Assembly (NCBI GenBank): GCA_046541415.1
Contig: JBKHDI010000005.1
Coordinates: forward strand, 1 to 64,000
Reading direction: 5' to 3'
DNA from: CAZOVB01 sp046541415
GTDB taxonomy: Bacteria; Planctomycetota; Phycisphaerae; SM23-33
Length of the DNA: 64,000 nucleotides
Each line of letters opens with the position of its first letter. Position 1 is the first letter of the stretch. The position numbers were made by a program, and so were the translations under genes. The notes beneath the pieces were generated by a model. It was not told the DNA's origin. It was given only the letters and a program-made list of their open reading frames with translations, and did no database searches. Positions 52,816 to 61,914 of this stretch are shown here, one piece after another.

Positions 52816-52854
52816 CGGCCCCGGGAGACCCATTCCGGGGCCGACTTTTATTTT
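52816..52854 (+). terminator. Rho-independent terminator
   Basis: Perfect 9-bp stem CGGCCCCGG/CCGGGGCCG, 10-base loop, T-rich tail, 24 bp after paralogue 1. Confidence 0.85.
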
Positions 52855-52968
52855 CAGGGCCCCGAACCCTGCCCGTGTCCTGTCATGCACATCAGAACCG
52901 GCCATCGGTCGCAGCAGACCTATAGACTACTGTTAGAGCGGAGACCGCAAAGAGCAAGAGGCGTGCCG

Positions 52969-53643
52969 ATGGGCGAGAAGATCGAGCGAAGGGTTTGGCT
53001 GCGGCGCTGGCCGGGGGTGCTGTCGATCCTGGCCGGACTGGGACTGGGCATGCTGATGTTCCTGCCGTGGCTGGTGACGGCCTGGCGGGCCGAGGTCAAG
53101 CAGACCGACGAAACGCAGTTGCTTCAGGCCTCCGGTTGGCAACTCTCGCGGGGGCAGGTGCGGGCAATCGCCGAGGAGCGACTGGACGACCCGCACCAGC
53201 CGCGTCGCTGGGTGTTGCTGGGCCTGGCCGTGCCGCTGGGCCTGCTGGTCGTCGGCGGGCTGACACTCATCGGGACCCTGCCGCGCCGCTGGGGCGGGCG
53301 GTTGATGGTCATCCTGGGCCTGGGCGGGGTCGCAGTCATGCTCATCGCGGGCTTTGCGATCAGTCTGCCGGCAGGGCCCCTGCCCGCCGAGACCGACCTG
53401 CCCGACGCAGCCGAGGCCTACCAGGCCCATCGCATCCGACGCCAACAGGTCCGACAGATGCTCACCACACAACCGACGCGCCTGCTCTGGCTGGCGCTGG
53501 GGATCTACGCGGTGGTCGTCGCCGGCGGGGCCATATCCAGCTACTCCGCCGGGGCCGGACAAAGACCCGTCACCCAGCCGCACCACAGCGAAATCCAGCC
53601 CCATCGCAAGCAGCCCTACCCGGCCGGAGACGAAACCAGCTGA
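52969..53643 (+). CDS. Membrane protein of unknown function, paralogue 2 (SGWQL type)
   Basis: 224 aa from ATG 52969 (GAGG upstream). Same plan as the preceding membrane gene: first helix ending FLPWLVT, a loop with QASGWQLSRGQV, two further helices and a final helix, then a polar tail. The frame open to 52507 overlaps the preceding gene and is a shadow. Function unknown; divergence between the two suggests an old duplication. Confidence 0.75.
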   Translation: MGEKIERRVWLRRWPGVLSILAGLGLGMLMFLPWLVTAWRAEVKQTDETQLLQASGWQLSRGQVRAIAEERLDDPHQPRRWVLLGLAVPLGLLVVGGLTLIGTLPRRWGGRLMVILGLGGVAVMLIAGFAISLPAGPLPAETDLPDAAEAYQAHRIRRQQVRQMLTTQPTRLLWLALGIYAVVVAGGAISSYSAGAGQRPVTQPHHSEIQPHRKQPYPAGDETS

Positions 53644-53708
53644 AACAGCCGCCTCCTGCATCGGCGCAAGCGGCGCCGCGGCGGAAGCGATGGCGCGGGT
53701 ACGGTTCT

Positions 53709-55121
53709 TCAGCCCTTCCAGGTTGCGTTCAGGTCGATCCGCTCGGGGTTGGGCTGAGGGATCTTCGCGCCGGACGATTCCAGCCACTCGTGCAGCAGGG
53801 CGGAAAGCTGCTCGACCAGCTGGGGCTTGTGGGCAGACTGGTCGTTGGTCTCGCCGACGTCCTCGACGACGTTGTACAACTCGATGTGGTTGTCCTCGAA
53901 CCACTCGATGAGCTTCCAGGGGCCCTTGCGGACGGCGCAGGAAGGCGTGTCGCCCTGGTTGGAGTAGTGCGGGTAGTGCCAGAACACCGGCCTTTGGGCC
54001 AGGGAGTCGTCGACCCCTTCGGTCAGCAGTTTGACCAGGCTCACGCCGTCGCTGTGCTGGTCGGGCATGGGCTCGAGCTGAGCCCATTCCAGCAGGGTCG
54101 GGTAGAAGTCCGGGCTGGTGACGTACTGGTCGCAGATCGAATCGGCGGCGATTTTCCCCGGCCAGCGGAAGATCATCGGCTCGCGGTTGCCCCCCTCGTA
54201 CATCCAGCCCTTGCCCTCCGAGAGCGGCGCGTTGCAGGTCGGGCTGCCCTCTGCCGTCGAAAGCCCGCCGTTGTCGCTGGTGAAGATCACCAGCGTATCC
54301 TCGGCCAGGCCTTGTGCATCCAGGGTGTCCATCAGCCGCCCGATGTTCTCGTCCAGCGTCTGGATCATCGCCGCGTAGACCGGGTCGGACTGGAACTTGC
54401 GACGGATGATGTTCTGCCCCTGCTTGTGCAGGCAGGGGAACGGTTCGCCGATTTCCATCGGGTCGAGTTGGTCCAGGCCCAGGGCGCGTGCCTTGGCCCG
54501 GTACTTGGCGATCAGTTCGTCCTTGGCCTGGATGGGCGTGTGGACGGCGTAGTAGCACATGTTCAGGAAGAAAGGCCTGTCTGGGTCGCGCCCGTCGATC
54601 AGGCCGATCGCCTCGTCGGTCAGCCGGTCGGTCAGGTACTCGCCCTCCGGGCCGTCGGGCAGGCGCGGGTTGTGGTATGGCGGGAAGTAGCTCTCGGGCC
54701 TGCCCGCCCGCCAGCCTCCGATGTTGACGTCAAAGCCGTGGTTTTCCGGCCAGTACTTCTCCTGCCCACCGAGGTGCCACTTGCCCACGTGCCACGTCTG
54801 GTACCCGCCCTGGCCCAGGGCAGCGGCGATGGTCGTCTCCTGGGTCGGCAGGTGGTCGAGATACGGCGCCGAAAGCAGCTTGCCGGAGCCCTGGCCGAAG
54901 ATGTAGTTGGTAATCTGCACCGTGGCCGGGTACTTGCCCGTCAGGATGCTCGCCCGCGTCGGCGAGCAGAGCGGCGCGGCGGCATAGCCATGCGTCATCC
55001 GCATGCCCTGCCGGGCGAGGCGGTCGAGGTTCGGCGTCTCGTAGAAGCTGCTTCCGTAGCAGCCCAGGTCCATCCATCCCATGTCGTCGATGAGGATGAA
55101 GACGATATTCGGCTGGGACAT
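53709..55121 (-). CDS. Sulfatase (formylglycine-dependent)
   Basis: Hydrolyses sulfate esters, probably from sulfated glycans. 470 aa from ATG 55121. C52 in LCSPTRAS is the cysteine converted to formylglycine; D12 and D13 (LIDDMG) and later FTSDNGG coordinate calcium. No signal peptide with this start, so it may act in the cytoplasm; the open frame to 55196 adds no signal. The Gfo/Idh/MocA gene is 16 bp upstream, an arrangement common in planctomycete carbohydrate clusters. Needs a formylglycine-generating enzyme, not in the window. Confidence 0.93.
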   Translation of the reverse strand: MSQPNIVFILIDDMGWMDLGCYGSSFYETPNLDRLARQGMRMTHGYAAAPLCSPTRASILTGKYPATVQITNYIFGQGSGKLLSAPYLDHLPTQETTIAAALGQGGYQTWHVGKWHLGGQEKYWPENHGFDVNIGGWRAGRPESYFPPYHNPRLPDGPEGEYLTDRLTDEAIGLIDGRDPDRPFFLNMCYYAVHTPIQAKDELIAKYRAKARALGLDQLDPMEIGEPFPCLHKQGQNIIRRKFQSDPVYAAMIQTLDENIGRLMDTLDAQGLAEDTLVIFTSDNGGLSTAEGSPTCNAPLSEGKGWMYEGGNREPMIFRWPGKIAADSICDQYVTSPDFYPTLLEWAQLEPMPDQHSDGVSLVKLLTEGVDDSLAQRPVFWHYPHYSNQGDTPSCAVRKGPWKLIEWFEDNHIELYNVVEDVGETNDQSAHKPQLVEQLSALLHEWLESSGAKIPQPNPERIDLNATWKG

Positions 55122-55137
55122 CAATTTCTTCGGCACA

Positions 55138-56259
55138 TTACGATCCGGCGGCCCGCTGGGCGGCGGTCGCAGCCAGCTTGATCGCCTCCAGGCCATTGAT
55201 TTCGGCGACCACGCGTTTGTGGTTCTCGTCGTTGATGAACGCCAGTTGGTCGACCATCAGATCGCGGACCGACTGGGCGTAGACCGATTGCTTGTCCGGC
55301 GAGGGCGTGTAAGACAGGCGGATGAGCTTGTCGACGGCCAACTCCTTGCCGCGTTTGCGGACGTTGCGGTCGCTGCCCTGGTATTCTGCCAGGGTGGCGA
55401 TCGAGCAGCCGGGGCAGACCTCGGCCAGGCGGGCCTCGGTGGCTGCGTCGACGACGGCCTCGACAGTCAGGGTAATCGGGATCCACTGGTCGATACGGAT
55501 GTCGCCGAGCTCACAGACGATCCGATGGTCGGTCCGGTCGAGGGGGCGGACCTGGTCGAAGCCGTGGAAGTGACTGGAGATCACGCCATTGGCGTGGTGG
55601 ACCTCGCAGGTCACGCGGTCCTGCATTTCCGTGCCCGGGCGGTTCTCGGCATGCGAGCCGATGATCTCGCCGTCGCCGAACCAGTAGCGGTAGAGGTCGA
55701 AGAAGTGCACGCCGTGCTCGACGAAGATCCCGCCGGCAACGTCCAGGTCCCAGAACCAGTGGCTGGGTACGAGCTTGGCGTCAGAAGCGCAGTTGGTCAG
55801 CCGGGCTGAAAGGGCCTGGCCGATCAGCTCCTCGCCCAAAATCGTCTTGACCGCCTCGGTGATCTGGTTGTAGCGCATGACGAAGTTGACCGGGCAGATC
55901 TTCTTTTTCTTCCTGGCCAGCTCGACCATCTCCTGACCCTGCTGGGCGGTCATGGAGAGAGGCTTTTCGCAGAGCACGTGCTTGTCGGCTTCCAGGGCGG
56001 CCATCACCAGTTGGTAATGACTCGACGGCGGGGTGGCGACGTGGACGAGGTCGACGGCGGGGTCTTTGAGCATCTGGGCGAATTCGCCGTAGCTGCTTGC
56101 GCCCTCGAACTGCTCGGCGATCCTGTCGGCCAGGTCCTTGCGGAGGTCCGCGGCGGCGACCATCTTGATCCCGTCGAGGCTGTTGTAGGCTTCGGCGCAG
56201 AACAGGCCGAAGTCGCCACAGCCGACCAGGCCCAGTCCCAGTTGTTTCGATTCAGTCAT
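55138..56259 (-). CDS. Gfo/Idh/MocA-family oxidoreductase
   Basis: NAD(P)-dependent sugar or inositol dehydrogenase, 373 aa. Rossmann motif GLVGCGDFG (10-18), EKP (98-100) with lysine in the active site, and GIFVEHGVHFFDL in the substrate domain. No signal peptide, unlike many planctomycete relatives with Tat signals. Sits in one unit with the sulfatase, so a sugar released from a sulfated glycan is a plausible substrate. Confidence 0.92.
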   Translation of the reverse strand: MTESKQLGLGLVGCGDFGLFCAEAYNSLDGIKMVAAADLRKDLADRIAEQFEGASSYGEFAQMLKDPAVDLVHVATPPSSHYQLVMAALEADKHVLCEKPLSMTAQQGQEMVELARKKKKICPVNFVMRYNQITEAVKTILGEELIGQALSARLTNCASDAKLVPSHWFWDLDVAGGIFVEHGVHFFDLYRYWFGDGEIIGSHAENRPGTEMQDRVTCEVHHANGVISSHFHGFDQVRPLDRTDHRIVCELGDIRIDQWIPITLTVEAVVDAATEARLAEVCPGCSIATLAEYQGSDRNVRKRGKELAVDKLIRLSYTPSPDKQSVYAQSVRDLMVDQLAFINDENHKRVVAEINGLEAIKLAATAAQRAAGS

Positions 56260-56295
56260 AATCCTCTGCCTTTCGCTTGCCCGCCCGGGGTCGAC

Positions 56296-56324
56296 TTGAC
56301 TTGCCTGCCCGCGATGCGGATACT
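56296..56324 (+). promoter_or_regulatory. Promoter of secA
   Basis: TTGACT, 17-base spacer, GATACT, about 130 bp ahead of secA. Confidence 0.55.
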
Positions 56325-56452
56325 ATCAGGTTCAGATTCGATTCTCGCAGCATCGGCTGCGATATACCGGCCGATGCGTTGCTGGCCCGGCTAAACCCGC
56401 GGGGGTTCGGCGCCTGCCTGGCGACTACTCTGCCCTACCAGACGAGCCAACC

Positions 56453-59400
56453 ATGCTTCGATTTCTCAATCAACTCATGCTGAAGCTTATCGGCGGCAGC
56501 CGCAATGAACGACTTATACGTTCCAAGATGCGGCTGGTGACCGAACAAATCAACCCCCTGGAGCCGAAGTTTCGCGCCTTCAGCGAGGATCAGCTCCTGG
56601 AGACCCGCCACGAGTTGCAGCGCCGCCTGGCCGCCGGAGAAGACCGCCAGCAGATCCGCATTGAAGCATTCGCCCTGGTCCGCGAGGCCTCGCGACGCGC
56701 CCGAAACCACCGCCAGTTCGACGTCCAGCTCGTTGCCGGACAGGTCCTCGACGAAGGCTCGATCGCCGAAGAGGCCACCGGCGAGGGAAAGACCGTGGCC
56801 TGCTATCCCGCGATCCTCATGGCCGCCCTGGAAGGACGCAAGACCCACGTGGTGACCACCAACGATTACCTCGTCCAGCGCGACGCGGAATTCGCCCAGC
56901 CGATCTTCGAGCTGCTGGGCGTCTCGGTGGGATTCATCCGCGCCAACATGCCCAGGAGCCAACGCAAGGCTGCCTACGCCTGCGACGTAACCTACGGGAC
57001 CAACAGCGAGTTCGGCTTCGACTACCTCCGCGATAACATGAAGCTCTCCGCCGCCGAGCAGGTCCAGCAGGGGCTGCACTATGCGATTATCGACGAGGTC
57101 GACAACATCCTGATCGACGAAGCGCGAACGCCGCTGATCATCTCCGGCCCGGCCCGGGGTGACGTCGACAAGTACCGCAAGGCCGACGCCGTCGCACGGG
57201 AATTGATCAGCCGCAACCGCGACTACGACCGCCACGAAAAGAAGACCGAAAGCCTCAAGCACCAGGCCAAGGCCCTGGCCGGCGACGTCTCGCGAAACAA
57301 GAGCGACGAAGAGCTTCGCAAGAAACTTGAAGATACCCAGGCCGCCTACGAAGAAGCCCAGGCCAAGCTCGACCAGATGGTCAGCCTCTACAAAGTAGAG
57401 CTGGACCGCAAGAGCGCCCACATGACCGACGAAGGCACGGCTGAGGCACAGGAAATCGCCGGGGTCGGCAGCTTTTACGTCGGGGCGAACATCGAGTGGC
57501 CCCACCTGATGGAACAGGCCCTGCGGGCCCACCTGGTCTTCGAGAAGGACAAGGATTACGTCGTCCAGGGCAACCAGGTGGTCATCGTCGACGAGTTCAC
57601 CGGGCGACTGATGGAGGGGCGCGAGTGGTCCGACGGGCTCCACCAGGCCGTCAGCGCCAAAGAACGCGTCTCGATCAAGCAGGAAAACCAGACCCTCGCG
57701 ACGATCACGCTGCAGAACTTCTTCCGGATGTACGACAAGCTGGCGGGCATGACGGGCACGGCCGATACCGAGGCCACCGAGTTCGCCAAGATTTACGGCC
57801 TGGACGTGGTGCAGATCCCCACGCACCGTCCGGTCAACCGCGTGGACTTCGAGGACATCGTCTACGCCGACCAGGACAACAAGTTCCACGCGATCGTCAG
57901 GGAGGTCAACGAGGTCAGCAAGTCCGGTCGGCCCGTGCTGGTCGGCACGACGAGTATCGAGAAGTCCGAACGGCTGAGCGAGTTGATGACCAGGACGTTC
58001 GGCATCGAGCACCAGGTGCTCAACGCCCGCCCGGAAAACGCCGCCCGCGAGGCCGACATCGTCGCCCAGGCCGGCCAGCAACGCCCCCTCCGCAAGGGCA
58101 GCGACCAGATGGTCGGCACGGTGACCATCGCGACGAACATGGCCGGGCGCGGCACGGACATCAAGCTCGGGCCCGGCGTGGTCTACGACAAATGCAAGGT
58201 CCCCAGCGACGAAAAACTCACCGAAATGGGCCTTACGCCCGACCCGCTCTTCCCGGCCGGGGTCAACAAGTGCTGCATCCACTGCACGCAGTACGACCCC
58301 GCCACCAAGTGCGCCCACTGTTTCAAACCGAAACTCGACGAGGCCTTCCCCGAAAAGGGCCGCACCTGGTGTCCCGAGAACGTCCCCTGCGGGCTGCACG
58401 TGGTGGGTACCGAACGTCACGAGGCCCGGCGCATCGACAACCAGTTGCGAGGCCGGGCCGGCAGACAGGGCGACCCGGCATCCAGCCGCTTCTTCCTTTC
58501 GCTGCGCGACGAACTGATTCAGCTGTTCGCCCCGGACTGGATGGTCAAGGTCCTGGCCTGGGCGGGCGTGGAGGGCCAGGAAGGCATACCGGGCGGAAAG
58601 CTGACCAAGGGCATCATCCGGGCCCAGAAGAAGGTCGAGGAACGCAACTACGAGCGCCGCAAGAACCTCATCGAGTACGACGAGGTAATGGACCACCAGC
58701 GTAAGAGCTTCTACTCCCAGCGGCAGGATATCCTGGAAGGACGCGATCTGGAGGGGATCGTCCACGAGATGGTCACCGAGGCCATCGGCGAGGCCGTCGA
58801 GGATTATCTCGACCGCCAGTACGCCGCCCGCTGCATCAGCGAATGGGCGCGGCAGAACCTGCAGGTCTCCATCGAGCCGGAGCGCATCCGCTCGACCACG
58901 CCGGACGATTACGACACCATCGAAGCCATGCTCCGCGACCGGGCAGAGGACGAGGTCCGGCAGACCATCGCCATTACCCTCGGCGAGTACATGGACCCGG
59001 ACATCCCCGCACAGGAATGGGACCTGCGGGGCCTGAGCAGCTGGGCAGCCAGCCGCTTCTCGGTCCAGCTGTCGCAGAACCAACTGCGAAAAATGAGCCC
59101 GCAGGACGTGGAGAACCAACTGACAGAAGAGGCCATCGAAAAGCTCGCCAAGGTCGACATCTCGCAGATCGGACAGTACCTCGAACCGGACTACCCGGCC
59201 AACAGCCTGGCCGAGTGGGCCCGCAGCCAGTTCGGCCTGGAGGTCGACCCGGATTCGCTCTCGAGCAACCCGGACCAGGCGATCGACTCGCTGATCGAAC
59301 AGGCCGAGCAGCTCTACCGGCGGCGAGAGATCGAATACCCCGTGGAATACGCCATGGAAATGACGCTCGGTTCCCGCGGGGCGGACAATATCTACGCCTT

Positions 59401-60133
59401 CGACGCCCTGGCCGACTGGGCCAACCGCAAGTACCAGGCCGGCTGGGAAGGCTCGCAACTGGCCGAAAAGAAACCCAAGGATATCCACGCCGATCTGGTC
59501 GAACTTTCCGAGGCCTGGATGCGAAACGGACGGCTGGAAGAGACGGTCAGATCCGCCGCCGCCGGCAAGGACGCCGACTGGGCCGTCCAGTACGCCCGCG
59601 ACCGCTTCGACACCGAGATGAGCCCGGGCGACTTCGACGGCGACATCCCCGGCCGACTCATCCGCGTCGGCCAGAGCTTCCTGCGACGCGAGATGACCGA
59701 ACTGGAGCGCTTCGTGCTGCTGCAGATCTACGACTCGGCCTGGAAGGACCACCTGCTGGCGATGGACCACCTGCGCAACTCGATCGGGCTGCGGTCCGGG
59801 GCCGAGCAGGACCCGCGCGTGGCCTTCAAACGCGAAGGCTCGCAGATGTTCAACGAGATGCTCACCGGCGTGCGGAACAAGGTCACCGACATGATCTTCA
59901 AGGTCCGCCTGGCTGCCGAAGAGCAGGTCTCCAATGTCTACGAAGTGTCCAACACCGTCCATGAACAGCTCAGCGGCTACGATCACCTCGCCCAGAACAT
60001 GGCCGACCAGCAGCAGGCGGCCGAGCCGAAGAAGGTCGAGACCATCACCCGCGACGAACCCAAGGTCGGGCGAAACGACCCCTGCCCCTGCGGCTCGGGC
60101 AAGAAATTCAAGAAGTGCTGCGGCAAGAACTGA
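56453..60133 (+). CDS. secA: SecA preprotein translocase ATPase, repeat-expanded
   Basis: Motor of Sec protein export. 1,226 aa against about 900 in E. coli. Walker A ATGEGKT (108-114), IDEVDNILIDEARTPL, and the SEC-C zinc tail NDPCPCGSGKKFKKCC at the end. Two unusual additions: a cysteine cluster in the second nucleotide-binding region (C607, C608, C611, C620, C623, C640, C646), and a helical region in the C-domain with four copies of an SxWAxxxF-type unit centred on W798, W864, W922 and W989. The ribosome site is weak. Followed by a small SEC-C gene. Confidence 0.95.
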   Translation: MLRFLNQLMLKLIGGSRNERLIRSKMRLVTEQINPLEPKFRAFSEDQLLETRHELQRRLAAGEDRQQIRIEAFALVREASRRARNHRQFDVQLVAGQVLDEGSIAEEATGEGKTVACYPAILMAALEGRKTHVVTTNDYLVQRDAEFAQPIFELLGVSVGFIRANMPRSQRKAAYACDVTYGTNSEFGFDYLRDNMKLSAAEQVQQGLHYAIIDEVDNILIDEARTPLIISGPARGDVDKYRKADAVARELISRNRDYDRHEKKTESLKHQAKALAGDVSRNKSDEELRKKLEDTQAAYEEAQAKLDQMVSLYKVELDRKSAHMTDEGTAEAQEIAGVGSFYVGANIEWPHLMEQALRAHLVFEKDKDYVVQGNQVVIVDEFTGRLMEGREWSDGLHQAVSAKERVSIKQENQTLATITLQNFFRMYDKLAGMTGTADTEATEFAKIYGLDVVQIPTHRPVNRVDFEDIVYADQDNKFHAIVREVNEVSKSGRPVLVGTTSIEKSERLSELMTRTFGIEHQVLNARPENAAREADIVAQAGQQRPLRKGSDQMVGTVTIATNMAGRGTDIKLGPGVVYDKCKVPSDEKLTEMGLTPDPLFPAGVNKCCIHCTQYDPATKCAHCFKPKLDEAFPEKGRTWCPENVPCGLHVVGTERHEARRIDNQLRGRAGRQGDPASSRFFLSLRDELIQLFAPDWMVKVLAWAGVEGQEGIPGGKLTKGIIRAQKKVEERNYERRKNLIEYDEVMDHQRKSFYSQRQDILEGRDLEGIVHEMVTEAIGEAVEDYLDRQYAARCISEWARQNLQVSIEPERIRSTTPDDYDTIEAMLRDRAEDEVRQTIAITLGEYMDPDIPAQEWDLRGLSSWAASRFSVQLSQNQLRKMSPQDVENQLTEEAIEKLAKVDISQIGQYLEPDYPANSLAEWARSQFGLEVDPDSLSSNPDQAIDSLIEQAEQLYRRREIEYPVEYAMEMTLGSRGADNIYAFDALADWANRKYQAGWEGSQLAEKKPKDIHADLVELSEAWMRNGRLEETVRSAAAGKDADWAVQYARDRFDTEMSPGDFDGDIPGRLIRVGQSFLRREMTELERFVLLQIYDSAWKDHLLAMDHLRNSIGLRSGAEQDPRVAFKREGSQMFNEMLTGVRNKVTDMIFKVRLAAEEQVSNVYEVSNTVHEQLSGYDHLAQNMADQQQAAEPKKVETITRDEPKVGRNDPCPCGSGKKFKKCCGKN

Positions 60134-60199
60134 TTGGCACCTGGCACCTGCCGAAAGCAAATGGTAGAGACGACAACAGAACTGAAGGGAACCACTGAG

Positions 60200-60427
60200 A
60201 TGGCCAAGGATCGATTCACCGACCGATTCCGCAAGAAGGAAAAGAAGAACAAGCTCAACCACCTCTCGGACCGCACGCGAGACGCCGACGAGCTGGCCAG
60301 CGAGGAAGAGATGATCGCCAACGCCGAAAAGGTCGAGCCGATCCAGGCCCAGGCCCAGCCCGGCCGAAACGACCCCTGCCCCTGCGGCTCGGGCAAAAAA
60401 TACAAAAAGTGCTGCGCCGATAAGTAA
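60200..60427 (+). CDS. Small SEC-C zinc-binding protein
   Basis: 75 aa from ATG 60200 (AAGGGA eleven bases upstream); the frame back to 60134 is an alternative with ATG 60161. A charged helix (about 1-45) is followed by GRNDPCPCGSGKKYKKCC, the SEC-C motif also ending SecA 67 bp upstream; the coding DNA of the motif is nearly identical in both. Probably a SecA-related or ribosome/SecB-like binding accessory; function is inferred from the motif only. Confidence 0.75.
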   Translation: MAKDRFTDRFRKKEKKNKLNHLSDRTRDADELASEEEMIANAEKVEPIQAQAQPGRNDPCPCGSGKKYKKCCADK

Positions 60428-60632
60428 CCGCCCCTTCGCCGCAATCACCGCCCAGCTGGCCCCTGCCGCGTCGGATTCAGCAACGATCGCGACGAACTTC
60501 CGCGGCGGGCGGGCGTACTATCCGATGCTGCCCGAACAGCGGTTGGAACTGGAATATCGGCGGCGAATCTGGTAGAGTTTCCTGACGTTTACGCTCCGCA
60601 AAGGCCCTTACCCCACAGGACCCGACTACGCA

Positions 60633-61847
60633 ATGACCCAGCCTGCTACCCCGTGCAAACTCGCCCTGGCCGATGGATTGATCTTCGACGGCACGTGCTT
60701 CGGCGCCACCGGATCAGCCGGCGGAGAGGTGGTCTTCAACACCTCCATGACCGGCTACCAGGAAGTGCTCACCGACCCGTCCTACACCGGGCAGATTGTG
60801 ACGATGACCTACCCGCAGATCGGCAATTACGGGATCAACACCGAGGACATCGAGTCGCACAACCGCAAGGTCCAGGTCGCCGGGTTCGTCGTCAAGCAGC
60901 TCTCCCCGGTGGTCAGCAACTTCCGGGCAACTCAGAGCTTGCATGAATATCTCGCCGAGGCCGGGGTCATGGGCATCGCCGGAATCGATACCCGCGCGCT
61001 GACCAAACACCTCCGGACGGTCGGCTCGCAGAACGGCGTGATCAGCACCGAAACGCTCAGCGACGCCGAACTGGTGGAAAAAGCCCGCGCTGTGCCCTCG
61101 ATGAAGGGCCTGAACCTCGTGCCCCGCGTCAGCCCCACGGCCGACTACGATTGGGCCGAAGGCTACAACTCCACCTTCGCCCAAGGACATCGCAGCCATG
61201 GCGATAAGACCTTCAACGTCGTGGCCATCGACTGCGGAGCCAAGACCAACATCCTGCGGAACCTCGTCGAGTGCGGCTGCAAGGTCCGCGTCGTCCCGGC
61301 CGGGACCTCGGCCGAGGAAATCCTCGCTGCCAAGCCCGACGGCGTGTTCGTATCCAACGGCCCGGGCGACCCCGAGCCGGTGGCCGAGACGATCCAGGCC
61401 CTGGGCGGCCTTACCGGGAAGGTGCCGATGTTCGGCATCTGCCTGGGCCACCAGATGCTCGGCTGCGCTGTGGGCGGCAAGACATACAAGCTGAAGTTCG
61501 GCCATCGCGGCGCGAACCAGCCGGTGCGCAACGAGGCGACGGGCAAGGTGGAGATCACCAGCCAGAACCACGGTTTCGCCGTCGACGCCGACTCGCTGTC
61601 AGCCAACGGCGCCGTGGTGACCCACGTGAACCTCAACGACGGGACGGTCGAGGGATTCACCCACCCCGACAAGGCCCTGTTCAGCGTGCAGTACCACCCG
61701 GAAGCCTCCCCCGGCCCGCACGACGCGACGTACCTGTTCGACTGCTTCCGGGCGATGATGCAATCCGGCCAGGCCCCGACGGCCGAGGACATGCACGCCG
61801 CCCAGCAGGCCCTGGCCCGGGCCGGGAGAATCGACACCAACGGCTGA
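60633..61847 (+). CDS. carA: Carbamoyl-phosphate synthase, small subunit
   Basis: Glutaminase subunit that supplies ammonia for carbamoyl phosphate (arginine and pyrimidines). 404 aa with N-terminal CPSase domain and a class I amidotransferase domain: C270 in GICLGHQML, and YHPEAS. carB is not in the window. The 205-bp region before it has no other gene; a -10-like TACTAT lies near 60515. Confidence 0.96.
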   Translation: MTQPATPCKLALADGLIFDGTCFGATGSAGGEVVFNTSMTGYQEVLTDPSYTGQIVTMTYPQIGNYGINTEDIESHNRKVQVAGFVVKQLSPVVSNFRATQSLHEYLAEAGVMGIAGIDTRALTKHLRTVGSQNGVISTETLSDAELVEKARAVPSMKGLNLVPRVSPTADYDWAEGYNSTFAQGHRSHGDKTFNVVAIDCGAKTNILRNLVECGCKVRVVPAGTSAEEILAAKPDGVFVSNGPGDPEPVAETIQALGGLTGKVPMFGICLGHQMLGCAVGGKTYKLKFGHRGANQPVRNEATGKVEITSQNHGFAVDADSLSANGAVVTHVNLNDGTVEGFTHPDKALFSVQYHPEASPGPHDATYLFDCFRAMMQSGQAPTAEDMHAAQQALARAGRIDTNG

Positions 61848-61914
61848 CCTTCTCGGCCCGGGGGTGTCATACAATACCTGTGTGCATTCACCTCGGGGCA
61901 GTTGGAGGTTTGTC

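Noticed and set aside
56435..60448. 1,337-residue open frame antisense to secA
   Set aside because: Long antisense frames arise from the GC-rich codon pattern; low-complexity composition, no ribosome site, and secA on the other strand is certain.
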